Shown here: positions 43,452-53,700 of the stretch, piece after piece | How the letters are laid out: every line of letters starts with the position of its first letter | How positions within the stretch are numbered: the stretch's first letter is position 1 | Assembly: GCF_001403735.1 (NCBI RefSeq) | Contig: NZ_CXPG01000020.1 | Location: forward strand, 496,001-560,000 | DNA length: 64,000 nt | Direction of reading: 5' to 3' | DNA from: Jannaschia rubra | GTDB taxonomy: Bacteria; Pseudomonadota; Alphaproteobacteria; Rhodobacterales; Rhodobacteraceae | The notes under the pieces: model-generated | Seen by the model: the letters and a program-made list of their open reading frames with translations, nothing else | Databases searched by the model: none | What the model was told of the DNA's origin: nothing | Made by a program: the position numbers and the translations under genes

Positions 43452-44393
43452 ATGAAGATCGCGGAGAGCGTCACCTTCGGCGGCGGCGGCCTCGACCGGG
43501 CCGAGGATCTGCGCCGCCATCCTGACATGCTGGACGACCTGACCGCCATGACCCTGCCGCTCTGGCGCGGCAAGCCGCTGACGGCGCCGTCGCGCGACGC
43601 GCTGTCCTTCCTCGACGGGCATGCCTTCGACGGCCACGGCACGCCCGTCCTGGTCGGGCGGCTGGGAGAGAGGGCGCTGTTCGCGCGCGACGTGTCCGCG
43701 CTGGAGGTCGATGGCGTGGACGACGACCTGGGGGCCTTCCGCGACTCGTCGGAGCAGACCCATGCCGACCTGCCGGCAGGCAGCGCCTTCGTCGAGCTTC
43801 GGCAGACGATGACGCGCCTCTCGCCCCTCGATGCGGAAATCGCCGTCTGCGCCAAGGGGATGCTGGAATGGCACCGCACGAACGGCCACTGCGCCAACTG
43901 CGGTACGCCCACCCAGCCGGGCAAGGCGGGATGGATGCGCGGCTGCGCGGGCTGCGGGCGGATGCATTTCCCGCGTACCGATCCGGTGGTCATCATGCTC
44001 GTCACGCGCGGCAACGACGTTCTGCTGGGGCGGTCGCATGGCTGGCCCGAGGGGTTCTTCTCCTGCCTCGCAGGCTTCATGGAGCCGGGCGAGACCCTGG
44101 AGAGTGCGGTCCGGCGCGAGGTCTGGGAGGAGACGGGCGTGCGCGTGGGGCCGGTGCGCTATCTGTCCAGCCAGCCCTGGCCCTTCCCCGGCAGCCTGAT
44201 GCTGGGCGCACAGGCCGAGGCGATCACCGACCGCATCGAGATCGACCCCGAGGAGATCGCGGAGGCCGTCTGGCTGAGCCGGGAGGAGGTGATGGAGGTC
44301 TTCGCCGGCACCCATCCCCGCATCCTGCCCGCGCGCGACGGGGCCATCGCCCACTTCCTGCTTCGCGCCTGGCTGGCGGACCGACTGGACTGA
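43452..44393 (+). CDS. nudC: NAD(H) pyrophosphatase / RNA NAD-decapping enzyme NudC
   Basis: A 313-residue Nudix enzyme. The zinc ribbon is CANCGTPTQPGKAGWMRGC with a following CGRMHFPRTDP. The Nudix box is GFMEPGETLESAVRREVWEE, and the NADH-specific SQPWPFPGS comes after it. It cuts NAD(H) to NMN(H) and AMP and can remove NAD caps from RNA. GGGGGAG lies before the ATG. Upstream, a perfect inverted repeat GCACGGC/GCCGTGC (43384-43408, 11-base loop) occupies the gap to the SRP RNA gene. The stop codon lies inside the palindrome at 44391-44422. Confidence 0.94.
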   Translation: MKIAESVTFGGGGLDRAEDLRRHPDMLDDLTAMTLPLWRGKPLTAPSRDALSFLDGHAFDGHGTPVLVGRLGERALFARDVSALEVDGVDDDLGAFRDSSEQTHADLPAGSAFVELRQTMTRLSPLDAEIAVCAKGMLEWHRTNGHCANCGTPTQPGKAGWMRGCAGCGRMHFPRTDPVVIMLVTRGNDVLLGRSHGWPEGFFSCLAGFMEPGETLESAVRREVWEETGVRVGPVRYLSSQPWPFPGSLMLGAQAEAITDRIEIDPEEIAEAVWLSREEVMEVFAGTHPRILPARDGAIAHFLLRAWLADRLD

Positions 44394-44422
44394 TTGACGC
44401 GGCGTGCGCGCCGGGTCAATCA
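44391..44422. repeat. Long inverted repeat across the nudC stop codon
   Basis: The arms TGATTGACGCGGCG and CGCCGGGTCAATCA pair at 13 of 14 positions around a TGCG loop. The first three bases are the nudC stop. There is no T-run on either side. It lies 28 bases before the start of the SRPBCC gene. It could be an mRNA hairpin, a bidirectional terminator without a U-tract, or a protein-binding site. Confidence 0.8.
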
Positions 44423-44450
44423 GGTCACGCCCAGCAGGAAAGACCCGCCC

Positions 44451-44906
44451 ATGAAGTTCGTCGCCACCGAGGATATCTCAGCCCCCATCGACCGCGTCTG
44501 GTCGCGCGTGTCCGATATCGAAGGGTTCGAGATGCGGCTGCGATCCCGCGTCGACGGACTGACCCGCACGCCGCCCGGCCCGCCGGCCGAAGGGACAACA
44601 TGGACCGGCCGTGCGGACGTGATGGGCAAGAAGCGCGAGATGAAGGTGGTGCTGGGCCAGATGCAGGCGCCCGCACGGCTGGAGGCGGAGGCCGCGACCG
44701 ACGGCATGGCCGTCACGCTCGACGTGGAGCTGGCGGAACTGGGGCCGCGTCTGACGCGCATGACCGTCACGACCGAAGCCCGCGCCCGCAGCCTGACGGC
44801 GCGGCTGATGCTTCAGTCGGCCAAGATGGCCCGGCAGTCCATGGCGAAGCGCTATCGCACCCGTGTCGCCGACTTCGCCGCCAAGGTGGAAAAGGGCGCG
44901 GCCTGA
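44451..44906 (+). CDS. SRPBCC-fold (START-like) protein
   Basis: A 151-residue protein whose N-terminus (MKFVATEDISAPIDRVWSRVSDIEGFE) and C-terminal amphipathic helix fit the polyketide-cyclase/CoxG-like SRPBCC fold. This fold holds a hydrophobic ligand in a deep pocket. The ligand is not predictable. It follows nudC by 57 bases on the same strand and ends just before the convergent pheA gene. Confidence 0.75.
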   Translation: MKFVATEDISAPIDRVWSRVSDIEGFEMRLRSRVDGLTRTPPGPPAEGTTWTGRADVMGKKREMKVVLGQMQAPARLEAEAATDGMAVTLDVELAELGPRLTRMTVTTEARARSLTARLMLQSAKMARQSMAKRYRTRVADFAAKVEKGAA

Positions 44907-44910
44907 TCCG

Positions 44911-45759
44911 TCAGCCGTCGGTGCCGCCGTCGAAGTGGTCCGGATCGGCGGGATAGACCCCGAGGATGTCGAGCGAGGAGGTGAAATACTCCAGCTCCTC
45001 CAGCGCGCGGGCCACGGGGGCGTCGTCGGGATGGCCCTCGATATCGGCATAGAACTGCGTCGCGGTGAACTGGCCGTCCACCATGTAGCTTTCGAGCTTG
45101 GTCATGTTCACCCCGTTCGTCGCAAACCCGCCCATGGCCTTGTAGAGCGCGGCGGGAATGTTTCGCACGCGAAACACGAAGGTCGTCTTGACCGGCCCCG
45201 CGCCTGCGGCCGGGCGCACCGGGTCGCGGGACATGATGAGGAACCGCGTGGTGTTGCGGTCGTGATCCTCGATATGGCGGGACAGCACGTCGAGGTCGTA
45301 GATCTTGCCCGCCATCTCGGAGGCCAGCGCCGCGACCGACGGATCGCCCGCCTGCGCCACCTGCATCGCCGACCCGGCGGTATCGGCGCCTATGCGGGGG
45401 GTGATGCCGTGACGCGACAGGAACTCCCGACACTGACCCAGCAGCACGGTATGCGACTGCGCCACCTTCACGTCGGCGAGCGCGGTGCCCGGGATCGCCA
45501 GCAGGTTGATGTGCACCCGCACGAAGGCTTCGGCCACGATATGCAGGCCGGACCGGGGCAGCAGGGAATGGATGTCGGCCACCCGGCCATAGGTCGAATT
45601 CTCGACCGGCAGCATGGCCAGATCGGCACGCCCGTCGCGGACGCTGTCGATCACGTGCTCGAAGGTGGGGCAGGGCAGGGGGTCGTGGCCGGGACGGGCG
45701 TCATGGCACGCCTGATGGGAATAGGCGCCCAGCTCCCCCTGGAAGGCGATCGTTGCCAT
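44911..45759 (-). CDS. pheA: Prephenate dehydratase
   Basis: A 282-residue enzyme that converts prephenate to phenylpyruvate. It has a catalytic domain (IAFQGELGAYSHQA, LPVENSTYGRV, and the TRF motif in NTTRFLIMSRDP) and a C-terminal ACT regulatory domain (KTTFVFRVRNIPAALYKAM, KLESYMVDGQFTATQFYAD). No chorismate mutase domain is fused to it. The ACT domain implies feedback by phenylalanine. The ATG at 45759 gives the conserved N-terminus. Divergent from the cytochrome gene. Confidence 0.94.
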   Translation of the reverse strand: MATIAFQGELGAYSHQACHDARPGHDPLPCPTFEHVIDSVRDGRADLAMLPVENSTYGRVADIHSLLPRSGLHIVAEAFVRVHINLLAIPGTALADVKVAQSHTVLLGQCREFLSRHGITPRIGADTAGSAMQVAQAGDPSVAALASEMAGKIYDLDVLSRHIEDHDRNTTRFLIMSRDPVRPAAGAGPVKTTFVFRVRNIPAALYKAMGGFATNGVNMTKLESYMVDGQFTATQFYADIEGHPDDAPVARALEELEYFTSSLDILGVYPADPDHFDGGTDG

Positions 45760-45884
45760 ATGCGCGAAACCCTCCTTGCGGTGATGCGTATCGTCGCAGT
45801 CTGTATCCCTTGCGTCGGACGCGTGAAACCACATACATGTCCGCGACCCGAAACGGGACCCGGGACGACGGAGAGGGAACTCAG

Positions 45885-46409
45885 ATGGACACGATGACGA
45901 TCACCAAGGCGGGCGGAGCCTTCTGCGGCGCTCTTCTGGTGCTGCTTCTGGGGGCCTGGGCCGCGGAGGGGCTGTACCACGTCGGAAGTGAATCGCACGG
46001 CGACGAGATCGTGCAGGGCTTCGCCATCGAGGTCGAGGGCGGCGACGAAGGCGATGCGGCCGCCGAGGCCGAGCCCGAGGTTCCGTTCGAGGAAGTCTAC
46101 GTCAGCGCCTCCGCCGCCGACGGCGAGAAGCTGTGGCGCCAGTGCGCCTCGTGCCACAAACTCGACGGAACGAACGCCACCGGTCCCCATCTGGACGGCA
46201 TCGTCGACCGGGCCAAGCATGCGGTCGACGGCTTCGCCTATTCCGACGGTCTGCTTGCGCTGGAAGGCGACTGGACGCCGGAGAACCTGAGCGGGTTCCT
46301 GCACAACCCCAAGGAATACGCGCCGGGCACCAAGATGGCGTATCGCGGCATGGACGACGTGACCGACCGGGCGAACCTGATCGCCTATCTGGCGACGCAG
46401 GGCGGCTGA
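45885..46409 (+). CDS. Membrane-anchored cytochrome c (c552/cy-like)
   Basis: A 174-residue class-I cytochrome with an uncleaved N-terminal anchor (GAFCGALLVLLLGAWAAEGL), an acidic linker (about 49-70) and one heme domain. The heme site is CASCH (Cys87, Cys90, His91), and the distal ligand is probably Met151 in PGTKMAYRG. This layout matches membrane-bound electron carriers of alphaproteobacteria that link the bc1 complex to cytochrome oxidase. A strong terminator follows the gene. Confidence 0.88.
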   Translation: MDTMTITKAGGAFCGALLVLLLGAWAAEGLYHVGSESHGDEIVQGFAIEVEGGDEGDAAAEAEPEVPFEEVYVSASAADGEKLWRQCASCHKLDGTNATGPHLDGIVDRAKHAVDGFAYSDGLLALEGDWTPENLSGFLHNPKEYAPGTKMAYRGMDDVTDRANLIAYLATQGG

Positions 46410-46456
46410 CCGGTCGCTGGCGGACCGTCCCGCCCGCATCTCACCCGAACGTGCAT

Positions 46457-46490
46457 GCGGCGCCCCTTGATCATCGGGCGCCGCCTTCGT
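46457..46490 (+). terminator. Rho-independent terminator after the cytochrome c gene
   Basis: GCGGCGCCC (46457-46465) and GGGCGCCGC (46476-46484) form a perfect 9-pair stem with a 10-base loop, followed by CTTCGTT. It starts 47 bases after the stop and isolates the cytochrome gene from the peptide-transporter operon. Confidence 0.75.
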
Positions 46491-46523
46491 TACCTGCGTC
46501 GAACGCCTGAGGGAGGATACGCC

Positions 46524-48365
46524 ATGTTCGCACGGATCGCGCTTGCCGCGACGATGATCTCCGCGCCCGCCTTCGCGCAGGACGACGTGACGGTCAGCCA
46601 CGGCTACAGCAATTTCGGCGAGCTGAAATATGGCCCGGACGAGCCGTTTTCCTATGTGAACCTGGACGCGCCGAAGGAGGGCGAGGCGAGCTTTGCCGCT
46701 CTGGGTACTTTCGACAGCTTCAGCATCTATACCCGCAAGGGCGTGCCAGCCGCGAACACCGAGCTTCTGTATGAGAACCTGATGATCGTCGCCGCGGACG
46801 ATCCCTATGCGATCTACTGCAACCTCTGCACCACGGTCGAATATCCCGCGGACCTGTCCTGGGCCGTGGTGAACCTGCGGGAGGACGTAACATTCTCGGA
46901 CGGCACGCCGATGACGGCCGAGGACGTCAAGTTCACCGTGGACCTGTTCCTGGAGCAGGGCATCGCGGAATTCCGCAACGTGGTCGACGGCTTCTTCAAG
47001 TCGGTCGAGGTGACGGGCCCTCATCAGGTGAAGTTCGAGTTCAACGAGGCGGCACCGATGCGCGACCGCATGGGGCTGGTGGGCATCTGGAACCCCTTTT
47101 CCAAGGCGTGGTTCGAGGAAACGGGGACGCGTCTGGACGAAGGAACGGCCCGGCCGTTCCTCGGCACCGGGCCTTATGTCCTGGACGAGGTCGACATGGG
47201 GCGCAGCGTGGTCTACGCCAAGAACACCGACTGGTGGGGCGCGGACCTGCCGATCAACCGGGGCCGGTTCAACTTCGACCGCATCCGCATCGAGTACTTC
47301 GGCGACTCCTCCGCCGCGATGGAGGGGTTCAAGTCCGGCGAATACACGATCCGGGTCGAGTCGTCGTCGAAGGAATGGGCGACCGCCTACGACTTCCCCG
47401 CCGTCGACCGCGGCTGGGTGGTGCGCGAAAGCCTGCCTGACGGCAACATCAGCACCGCGCAGGGCTTCGTCTTCAACCTGAGCCGCGAGAAATGGCAGGA
47501 CCCGCGCGTGCGCGACGCCATCTCGATGATGTTCAACTTCGAATGGTCGAACGACACTTTGTTCTACGGCCTCTACGACCGGCCCTATTCCTTCTGGGGC
47601 GGCTCCGACCTCGCTGCCGAAGGCGTGCCGACCGAGGGTGAGCGCGCGACTTTGCAGCCGCTAGTCGAGGCGGGCCTTCTGGACGAGGGCATCCTGACCG
47701 ACGAGGCGCGAATGCCCTACGTCAACGAGGCCGCCCGCAACCAGCCGCCGCGCGGCACCCGGCGCGAGGCGCTGCGCCTCATGGCCGACGCCGGCTGGAC
47801 GCCCGGCAGCGGCGGCCTTTTGCGCGATGCGGACGGCAAGACGCTGGAGCTGGTCATCATCCAGTTCAATCCGACCCTGGACCGCATCATCAACCCCTTC
47901 ATCGAGAACCTGCGGGATCTCGGCGTCGATGCCCGGCTGGAGCGGATCGACAGTAGCCAGTACGTCGAGCGCCGGCGCAAGGGCGACTGGGACCTGACCA
48001 ATCAGGCCCTGGGTCAGGAATTCGAGCCGAGCCTCGGGCTGCGCCAGTGGTTCGACAGCTCCACCGCCGAGGACAGTTCGCGCAACATCATGGGCTTGCG
48101 CGACCCGGCGATCGACCGCCTGATTACCGAGGTCATCGCGTCCGACAGCCTCGACCTGCTGCGCGACCGGGTACGCGCGCTGGACCGGGTGCTGCGGGCC
48201 TATGGGTTCTGGATTCCGCAATGGGGGAACAAGGAACACTGGGTCGCCTATTGGGACCAGTACCGCCACCCCGAGACGCTGCCGCCGCTGGAGTTGGGCA
48301 TCCTCGATTTCTGGTGGTTCGACGCCGAGGCCGCGGAACGTCTGCAGAAGGCCGGTGCGCTGTAG
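46524..48365 (+). CDS. yejA: Peptide ABC transporter, periplasmic substrate-binding protein (YejA-like)
   Basis: A 613-residue SBP_bac_5-type binding protein. It has a signal peptide (IALAATMISAPAFAQ), then HGYSNFGELKYG and a long two-lobed fold with WNPFSKAWFEETG and the C-terminal WIPQWGNKEHW. The sequence is of the YejA branch, which in E. coli delivers oligopeptides and microcin C to YejBEF. The ATG at 46524 has GGGAGG in place. It is the first of four genes that encode a complete importer. Confidence 0.9.
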   Translation: MFARIALAATMISAPAFAQDDVTVSHGYSNFGELKYGPDEPFSYVNLDAPKEGEASFAALGTFDSFSIYTRKGVPAANTELLYENLMIVAADDPYAIYCNLCTTVEYPADLSWAVVNLREDVTFSDGTPMTAEDVKFTVDLFLEQGIAEFRNVVDGFFKSVEVTGPHQVKFEFNEAAPMRDRMGLVGIWNPFSKAWFEETGTRLDEGTARPFLGTGPYVLDEVDMGRSVVYAKNTDWWGADLPINRGRFNFDRIRIEYFGDSSAAMEGFKSGEYTIRVESSSKEWATAYDFPAVDRGWVVRESLPDGNISTAQGFVFNLSREKWQDPRVRDAISMMFNFEWSNDTLFYGLYDRPYSFWGGSDLAAEGVPTEGERATLQPLVEAGLLDEGILTDEARMPYVNEAARNQPPRGTRREALRLMADAGWTPGSGGLLRDADGKTLELVIIQFNPTLDRIINPFIENLRDLGVDARLERIDSSQYVERRRKGDWDLTNQALGQEFEPSLGLRQWFDSSTAEDSSRNIMGLRDPAIDRLITEVIASDSLDLLRDRVRALDRVLRAYGFWIPQWGNKEHWVAYWDQYRHPETLPPLELGILDFWWFDAEAAERLQKAGAL

Positions 48366-49451
48366 ATGGGCGCCTATATCCTTAGACGCCTGCTGCTGAT
48401 GATCCCCACCTTGCTGGGGATCATGATCATCAACTTCACGCTGGTGCAGTTCGTCCCCGGCGGGCCGGTCGAGCAGATCATCGCCCGCATCGAAGGCAGC
48501 GGCGACAGCTTCGCCGGGTTCGCCGGCGGCGGCAGCGAGTTGCAGTCGCAATCCTCGGGCGAGGGGTCGGGCTATATCGGCGCGCGGGGCCTGCCGGAGG
48601 AGTTCATCCGTGAGCTGGAGGCCCAGTTCGGCTTCGACAAGCCGCCACTGGAGCGGTTCCTCAACATGATGTGGGACTATGCCCGCTTCGACTTCGGGGA
48701 AAGCTACTTCCGGTCGATCTCGGTTGTGGATCTCGTGCTGGAGAAGATGCCCGTATCGATCACGCTGGGTCTCTGGTCCACCTTGCTGGCCTATTTCATC
48801 TCGATCCCGCTGGGCATCCGGAAGGCGGTGCGTGACGGCACGGCCTTCGACACCTGGACCTCCGGCATCGTGATCGTGGCCTATGCCATCCCGGCTTTCC
48901 TGTTCGCGATCATGCTGCTGGTGCTGTTCGCCGGCGGGTCGTTCTGGAAGATCTTTCCGCTGCGCGGCCTGACGTCTTCCGATTTCGACCAGATGGGGCC
49001 GATCCGACAGGCTCTCGACTACCTGTGGCACATTACCCTGCCGGTGCTGGCGCTGACGATTTCGGCCTTCGCGGGGCTGACGCTGCTGACAAAGAACAGC
49101 TTTCTCGACGAGATCCGCAAGCAATACGTCACCACTGCCCGCGCGAAGGGCCTGAGCGAAAGTGGCGTCCTCTATGGCCACGTCTTCCGCAACGCCATGC
49201 TGATCGTGATCTCGGGCTTTCCGGCGCTGTTCGTATCGGTCTTCTTCGGCGGATCGCTCATCATCGAGACGATCTTCTCGCTCGACGGGCTGGGTCGGAT
49301 GGGCTTCGATGCGGCGGTCGGCCGGGATTATCCGGTGATGTTCGGCACGCTCTACACCTTCGCGCTGATCGGGTTGGTCATGGGGCTCATCACCGACCTG
49401 ACCTATATCTGGGTCGATCCGCGCATCGACTTCGAGAGCCGCGAGACATGA
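48366..49451 (+). CDS. yejB: Peptide ABC transporter permease (YejB-like)
   Basis: A 361-residue permease with six predicted membrane helices. The insert after the first helix is typical for YejB (about residues 35-80, including [14 protein letters not shown]). The cytoplasmic EAA-type loop [20 protein letters not shown] contacts the ATPase. Its ATG comes directly after the yejA stop, and its own stop overlaps yejE in ATGA. Confidence 0.92.
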   Translation: MGAYILRRLLLMIPTLLGIMIINFTLVQFVPGGPVEQIIARIEGSGDSFAGFAGGGSELQSQSSGEGSGYIGARGLPEEFIRELEAQFGFDKPPLERFLNMMWDYARFDFGESYFRSISVVDLVLEKMPVSITLGLWSTLLAYFISIPLGIRKAVRDGTAFDTWTSGIVIVAYAIPAFLFAIMLLVLFAGGSFWKIFPLRGLTSSDFDQMGPIRQALDYLWHITLPVLALTISAFAGLTLLTKNSFLDEIRKQYVTTARAKGLSESGVLYGHVFRNAMLIVISGFPALFVSVFFGGSLIIETIFSLDGLGRMGFDAAVGRDYPVMFGTLYTFALIGLVMGLITDLTYIWVDPRIDFESRET

Positions 49452-50557
49452 CGCTCTCGCCTCTCAACGCCCGCCGCTGGCGCAACTTCCGGCGCAATCG
49501 CCGCGCCGTGTGGTCGCTGTGGATCTTCGGTGTGTTGTTCGGCCTTTCGCTCTTTGCCGAGTTCATCGCCAACGAACGGCCCATCCTCGTGAACTACCGG
49601 GGCGACCTGCACGTGCCGATCTTCAACTTCTATCCCGAGACGGTCTTCGGCGGCGACTTCCAGACCGAAGCGGCCTACCGCGATGCGGAGGTGCAGTGCC
49701 TGATTGTGTCAGGCGGGCTGGAGGATTGTTTCGACGACCCCGACACCGTGATGTCCGAGGTGCGCGAAACCGGCAGCTTCGCGGGCGCGGAGGTCGCGCA
49801 GGGATGGCTGCTCTGGCCGCCAATCCCCTACAAGTACAACACCGTCAGCAACATCGAAGGCGCTGCGCCATCGGCGCCCGACGCGCAGCACTGGCTGGGC
49901 ACCGACGATACCGCGCGCGACGTGCTGGCGCGGGTCATCTACGGCTTTCGACTGTCGGTGGCCTTCGCGCTGATCGTAACGGCGCTGACCTCTGTGCTCG
50001 GGATCGCGGCGGGGGCGGTGCAGGGCTACTTCGGCGGTTGGACCGACCTCGTCTTCCAGCGGATCATCGAGATCTGGGGGTCCACGCCGGAACTCTACAT
50101 CATCATTATCGTGGCGGCGATCATCCCGATGAACTTCTGGTTGCTGGTGGGGCTGATGGTCCTGTTCGGCTGGACCAAGCTGGTCGGTGTGGTCCGCGCC
50201 GAATTCCTGCGCGCGCGCAACTTCGAATACGTCCGCGCCGCGCGGGCGCTCGGGGTGGGCGATGCCACGATCATGTTCCGCCACGTTCTGCCCAATGCCA
50301 TGGTGGCGACGGTGACGTTCCTGCCGTTCATCGTGACGGGCACGATCGGCGCGCTTGCCGTGCTCGACTTTCTGGGCTTCGGCCTGCCGTCGTCGTCGCC
50401 GTCGCTGGGCGAGTTGACGCTTCAGGCCAAGCAGAACCTGCAGGCGCCCTGGCTCGCCTTCACCGCCTTCATCACCTTTGCGCTGATGCTGTCGCTGCTC
50501 GTCTTCATTTTCGAGGGCATCCGCGACGCTTTCGACCCCCGAAAGACCTTCTCGTGA
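49448..50557 (+). CDS. yejE: Peptide ABC transporter permease (YejE-like)
   Basis: A 369-residue permease. After the first helix ([20 protein letters not shown]) comes a periplasmic insert (about 42-130) typical of YejE, then five more helices and the EAA loop [20 protein letters not shown]. The start at 49448 overlaps the yejB stop, and the stop overlaps yejF in GTGA. With YejB it forms the membrane channel. Confidence 0.92.
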   Translation: MTLSPLNARRWRNFRRNRRAVWSLWIFGVLFGLSLFAEFIANERPILVNYRGDLHVPIFNFYPETVFGGDFQTEAAYRDAEVQCLIVSGGLEDCFDDPDTVMSEVRETGSFAGAEVAQGWLLWPPIPYKYNTVSNIEGAAPSAPDAQHWLGTDDTARDVLARVIYGFRLSVAFALIVTALTSVLGIAAGAVQGYFGGWTDLVFQRIIEIWGSTPELYIIIIVAAIIPMNFWLLVGLMVLFGWTKLVGVVRAEFLRARNFEYVRAARALGVGDATIMFRHVLPNAMVATVTFLPFIVTGTIGALAVLDFLGFGLPSSSPSLGELTLQAKQNLQAPWLAFTAFITFALMLSLLVFIFEGIRDAFDPRKTFS

Positions 50558-52164
50558 CCCCGCTCCTGCAAGTCCGCGACCTGACCATCGCCTTCCGGCA
50601 GGACGGTGTCGAGACGCCCGCCGTGCGCGGTGTCGGCTTTGACGTGAACCGCGGCGAGACGGTCGCCATCGTGGGCGAATCCGGGTCGGGAAAGTCGGTC
50701 ACGGCGCTCAGTACCGTGGCCCTGCTCCCCGATTCCGCGGTCGTGCGCGGGTCTGTCATCTATGACGGCACGCAGATGATCGGCGCGCCCGAGGCCGACC
50801 TGCGCCGGGTGCGAGGCAACGACATCAGCTTCATCTTTCAGGAGCCGATGACCTCGCTCAACCCGCTCCACACCATCGAGAAACAATTGGGCGAGAGCCT
50901 GGCCCTGCACCAGAACCTGCGCGGCGACGCGGCGCGCGCGCGTATCCTCGACCTGCTCGACAAGGTGGGCATCAACGACGCGGAAAGCCGGCTGTCCGCC
51001 TATCCTCACCAGCTGTCGGGCGGTCAGCGGCAGCGGGTGATGATCGCCATGGCGCTTGCCAACGGCCCCGATCTTCTGATCGCGGATGAGCCGACGACCG
51101 CGCTTGACGTCACCATCCAGGCGCAAATCCTGGAACTGCTGGCCGACCTCAAGCGCCGGGAGGGGATGTCGCTGTTGTTCATCACGCACGACCTGACCAT
51201 CGTGCGCCGCATCGCCGACCGCGTCTGCGTGATGAAGCAGGGCGAGATCGTCGAGACGGGGCCGGTTGCCGAGATCTTCGACAACCCGCAGCACCCCTAT
51301 ACCCGGATGCTGCTGGAGGCCGAATCCACCGGCCTGCCCGATCCGGTCGCCCCCGATGCCCCGCAGATCGTCGGAACAGCGCACCTGAAGGTCTGGTTTC
51401 CGATCACGCGCGGCTTGCTCAAGCGGACGGCCGGATACGTCAAGGCCGTGAACGATGCAACGCTCGCCGTGCGGGCGGGCGAGACGGTCGGGATCGTGGG
51501 TGAATCCGGGTCCGGCAAGACGACGCTGGCGCTCGCGATCATGCGGCTCATTTCTTCCGAAGGGCCGATCAGCCTGGAAGGGCGGCGCATCGACGGGGTG
51601 AAATCACGCGCCTTGCGGCCCTTGCGGCAGGACATGCAGATCGTGTTCCAGGACCCCTACGGCAGCCTGTCGCCGCGGATGACTGTGGCCGAGATCGTGG
51701 CCGAGGGCCTGCGCCTGCACGACACCGGCGACGACCGCCCGCACCGCGAACAGGTGGCAGACATGCTGACCGAGACCGGCATCGACCCCGCGTCGATGGA
51801 CCGCTATCCGCACGAATTCTCCGGCGGTCAGCGTCAGCGCATCGCCATCGCGCGGGCCATGATCCTGCGGCCGAAACTGGTGGTGCTGGATGAGCCGACG
51901 TCGGCGCTCGACCAGACGGTGCAGGTGCAGATCGTGGAGCTTCTGCGCGACCTTCAGCGGCGTCACGGGCTGGCCTATCTGTTCATCAGCCACGACCTCA
52001 AGGTGGTGCGCGCCATGTCCCACAAGGTCATCGTGATGAAGCGCGGCGATGTGGTCGAGGCAGGCGAGGCGGCGCAGATCTTCGATACGCCCGCCACGCC
52101 CTATACCCGTGCTCTGATGGCGGCGGCCTTCGACCTGAAAGCCGACCGGGCCGCCGCCGTCTGA
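50554..52164 (+). CDS. yejF: Peptide ABC transporter, fused double ATPase (YejF-like)
   Basis: A 536-residue protein with two full ABC ATPase domains. First: Walker [10 protein letters not shown], signature [12 protein letters not shown], Walker [14 protein letters not shown]. Second: Walker [10 protein letters not shown], signature [12 protein letters not shown], Walker [14 protein letters not shown]. The start is the GTG at 50554. It powers the YejABEF importer and ends 7 bases before the convergent carboxypeptidase gene. Confidence 0.93.
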   Translation: MTPLLQVRDLTIAFRQDGVETPAVRGVGFDVNRGETVAIVGESGSGKSVTALSTVALLPDSAVVRGSVIYDGTQMIGAPEADLRRVRGNDISFIFQEPMTSLNPLHTIEKQLGESLALHQNLRGDAARARILDLLDKVGINDAESRLSAYPHQLSGGQRQRVMIAMALANGPDLLIADEPTTALDVTIQAQILELLADLKRREGMSLLFITHDLTIVRRIADRVCVMKQGEIVETGPVAEIFDNPQHPYTRMLLEAESTGLPDPVAPDAPQIVGTAHLKVWFPITRGLLKRTAGYVKAVNDATLAVRAGETVGIVGESGSGKTTLALAIMRLISSEGPISLEGRRIDGVKSRALRPLRQDMQIVFQDPYGSLSPRMTVAEIVAEGLRLHDTGDDRPHREQVADMLTETGIDPASMDRYPHEFSGGQRQRIAIARAMILRPKLVVLDEPTSALDQTVQVQIVELLRDLQRRHGLAYLFISHDLKVVRAMSHKVIVMKRGDVVEAGEAAQIFDTPATPYTRALMAAAFDLKADRAAAV

Positions 52165-52171
52165 GGGCGGG

Positions 52172-53431
52172 TCAGCCGCCCATCGAGACCTGACATTCCA
52201 CGTCCCGCGCGCGAAGTCGGGTGCAGGCGCGCTGCGCATCGCGTTCGGACAGGCCGACGAAGCTGGGTGCGAAGCCGCCGCTGGCACGGTCGATCTGGCG
52301 CAACGCACCGTCGAGCGCGTCGAGTTCCTGAAGCGCCGTCCGCAGCAGCAGTTTGTCCGCCGCCGACCGGGACGGCTGGGGCTGGAGCGAGATGGCGAAG
52401 TTCTGGCCGGAGGTGGAGGCACGGGTGACGACGACGCGCGGCGGCTCCGTTCCCGGCCGGGGCGCAGGCACGACCGCAGGGCCCGAAGCCGAAGCGTAGA
52501 GCATCATACCGGCTGGCGCTCGGCGCATCTGCGGGCGCATGGATATCGCCGGCGCGCTCGGCCCGGGAGTCGTGCCGACGTTTTCATAGACCGGCGCGGA
52601 AGGTCGGCGTTCGGTCACGCTGTCGGGCACCGATTGGAAGCCGATGTCCAGAAGCTCGGCGATGCGGGCGTTGCGGGTGGCGGTGGAGCGTCCGCCGAAG
52701 ACGGTCGCGATGATGCGCTTGCCGCCCCGATCGGCCGAGGCCACCAGGTTGAAGCCCGCCGCGACGGTATAGCCCGTCTTGATCCCGTCGGCGCCCGGAT
52801 AGGCGTCGAGAAGGCGGCGGTTGGTGTTGCGCACCTGCGTGACGCCCGCATCCGTGGTCCGGCGCGAGAACAGGTTGTAGTATTCCGGATAGTCGTAGAA
52901 CAGCCGCCGCCCCATCACCGACATGTCGCGCGCAGTGCTGAGGTGCCCCGACCGCGTCAGGCCGTGCGCGTTGCGGAACGTCGAATCGTTCATGCCCAGG
53001 GCCTTGGCGGTGCGGTTCATGCGTTCGGCGAAGGCTTCTTCCGATCCGGCGATGGCCTCGCCGATGGCGGTGGCGGCGTCGTTGGCCGATTTCACCGCCG
53101 CCGCGCGGATCAGGTAGCGGAAGGCGATGCGCTGGCCCGACCGCAGGCCCAGCTTGGAAGGCGGCTCGTTCGCGGCATTGCGCGAGATGCGGACCTCGGT
53201 GTCGAGCGTGATCTCGCCCCGTCGCACCGCCTCGAAAGCGACGTAGAGCGTGACCATCTTGGTCAGCGACGCGGGATGCAGCCGGGTGTCGATATTGCTG
53301 GCCTTGATGATCTCGCCCGTGCGGGCATCCATCACCAGTTCGGCGTAGGGGGCGGCATGGCCGGGGATCGCGAGGATGGCGGCCACGAATAGGGGCACCA
53401 GACCCGCGAGGGCCCGTCTGATCTGATTCAT
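52172..53431 (-). CDS. D-alanyl-D-alanine carboxypeptidase (PBP5/6 type, probable SPOR-like tail)
   Basis: A 419-residue secreted serine peptidase. The signal peptide is LAGLVPLFVAAILAIPGHA. The catalytic motifs are SLTK (Ser55, Lys58), SAN (115-117) and KTG (218-220). It trims the terminal D-Ala from peptidoglycan side chains. The C-terminal 100 residues are Pro/Ser-rich and then end in a segment that looks like a SPOR fold (FAPSFVGLSERDAQRAC, VECQVSMGG), which would direct it to septal denuded glycan. No C-terminal amphipathic anchor is obvious. Confidence 0.88.
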   Translation of the reverse strand: MNQIRRALAGLVPLFVAAILAIPGHAAPYAELVMDARTGEIIKASNIDTRLHPASLTKMVTLYVAFEAVRRGEITLDTEVRISRNAANEPPSKLGLRSGQRIAFRYLIRAAAVKSANDAATAIGEAIAGSEEAFAERMNRTAKALGMNDSTFRNAHGLTRSGHLSTARDMSVMGRRLFYDYPEYYNLFSRRTTDAGVTQVRNTNRRLLDAYPGADGIKTGYTVAAGFNLVASADRGGKRIIATVFGGRSTATRNARIAELLDIGFQSVPDSVTERRPSAPVYENVGTTPGPSAPAISMRPQMRRAPAGMMLYASASGPAVVPAPRPGTEPPRVVVTRASTSGQNFAISLQPQPSRSAADKLLLRTALQELDALDGALRQIDRASGGFAPSFVGLSERDAQRACTRLRARDVECQVSMGG

Positions 53432-53700
53432 GTTCACACGACTGCTCTGTCTGCCTGGGGCGACCCGATCTTGCGCCGGTGACGCCATTTCCGTTCGCGT
53501 CCAGCCTAACCCGAATCCGCCGGGGAAATCCATGGTTGACGTGCATGCCTTCAAAATACCCAGATTGCCCCGTGTGGCTGCGATATCTGGTGGTATATGG
53601 GCCACCCCCCTACAACTTGCAGGCGGGATCGTGGCAGGAATGGGGCGCCCTCCACGTCAACCCGCCGCAACCCCGCCCTTGCGCCCGAACGGACAGCCCG

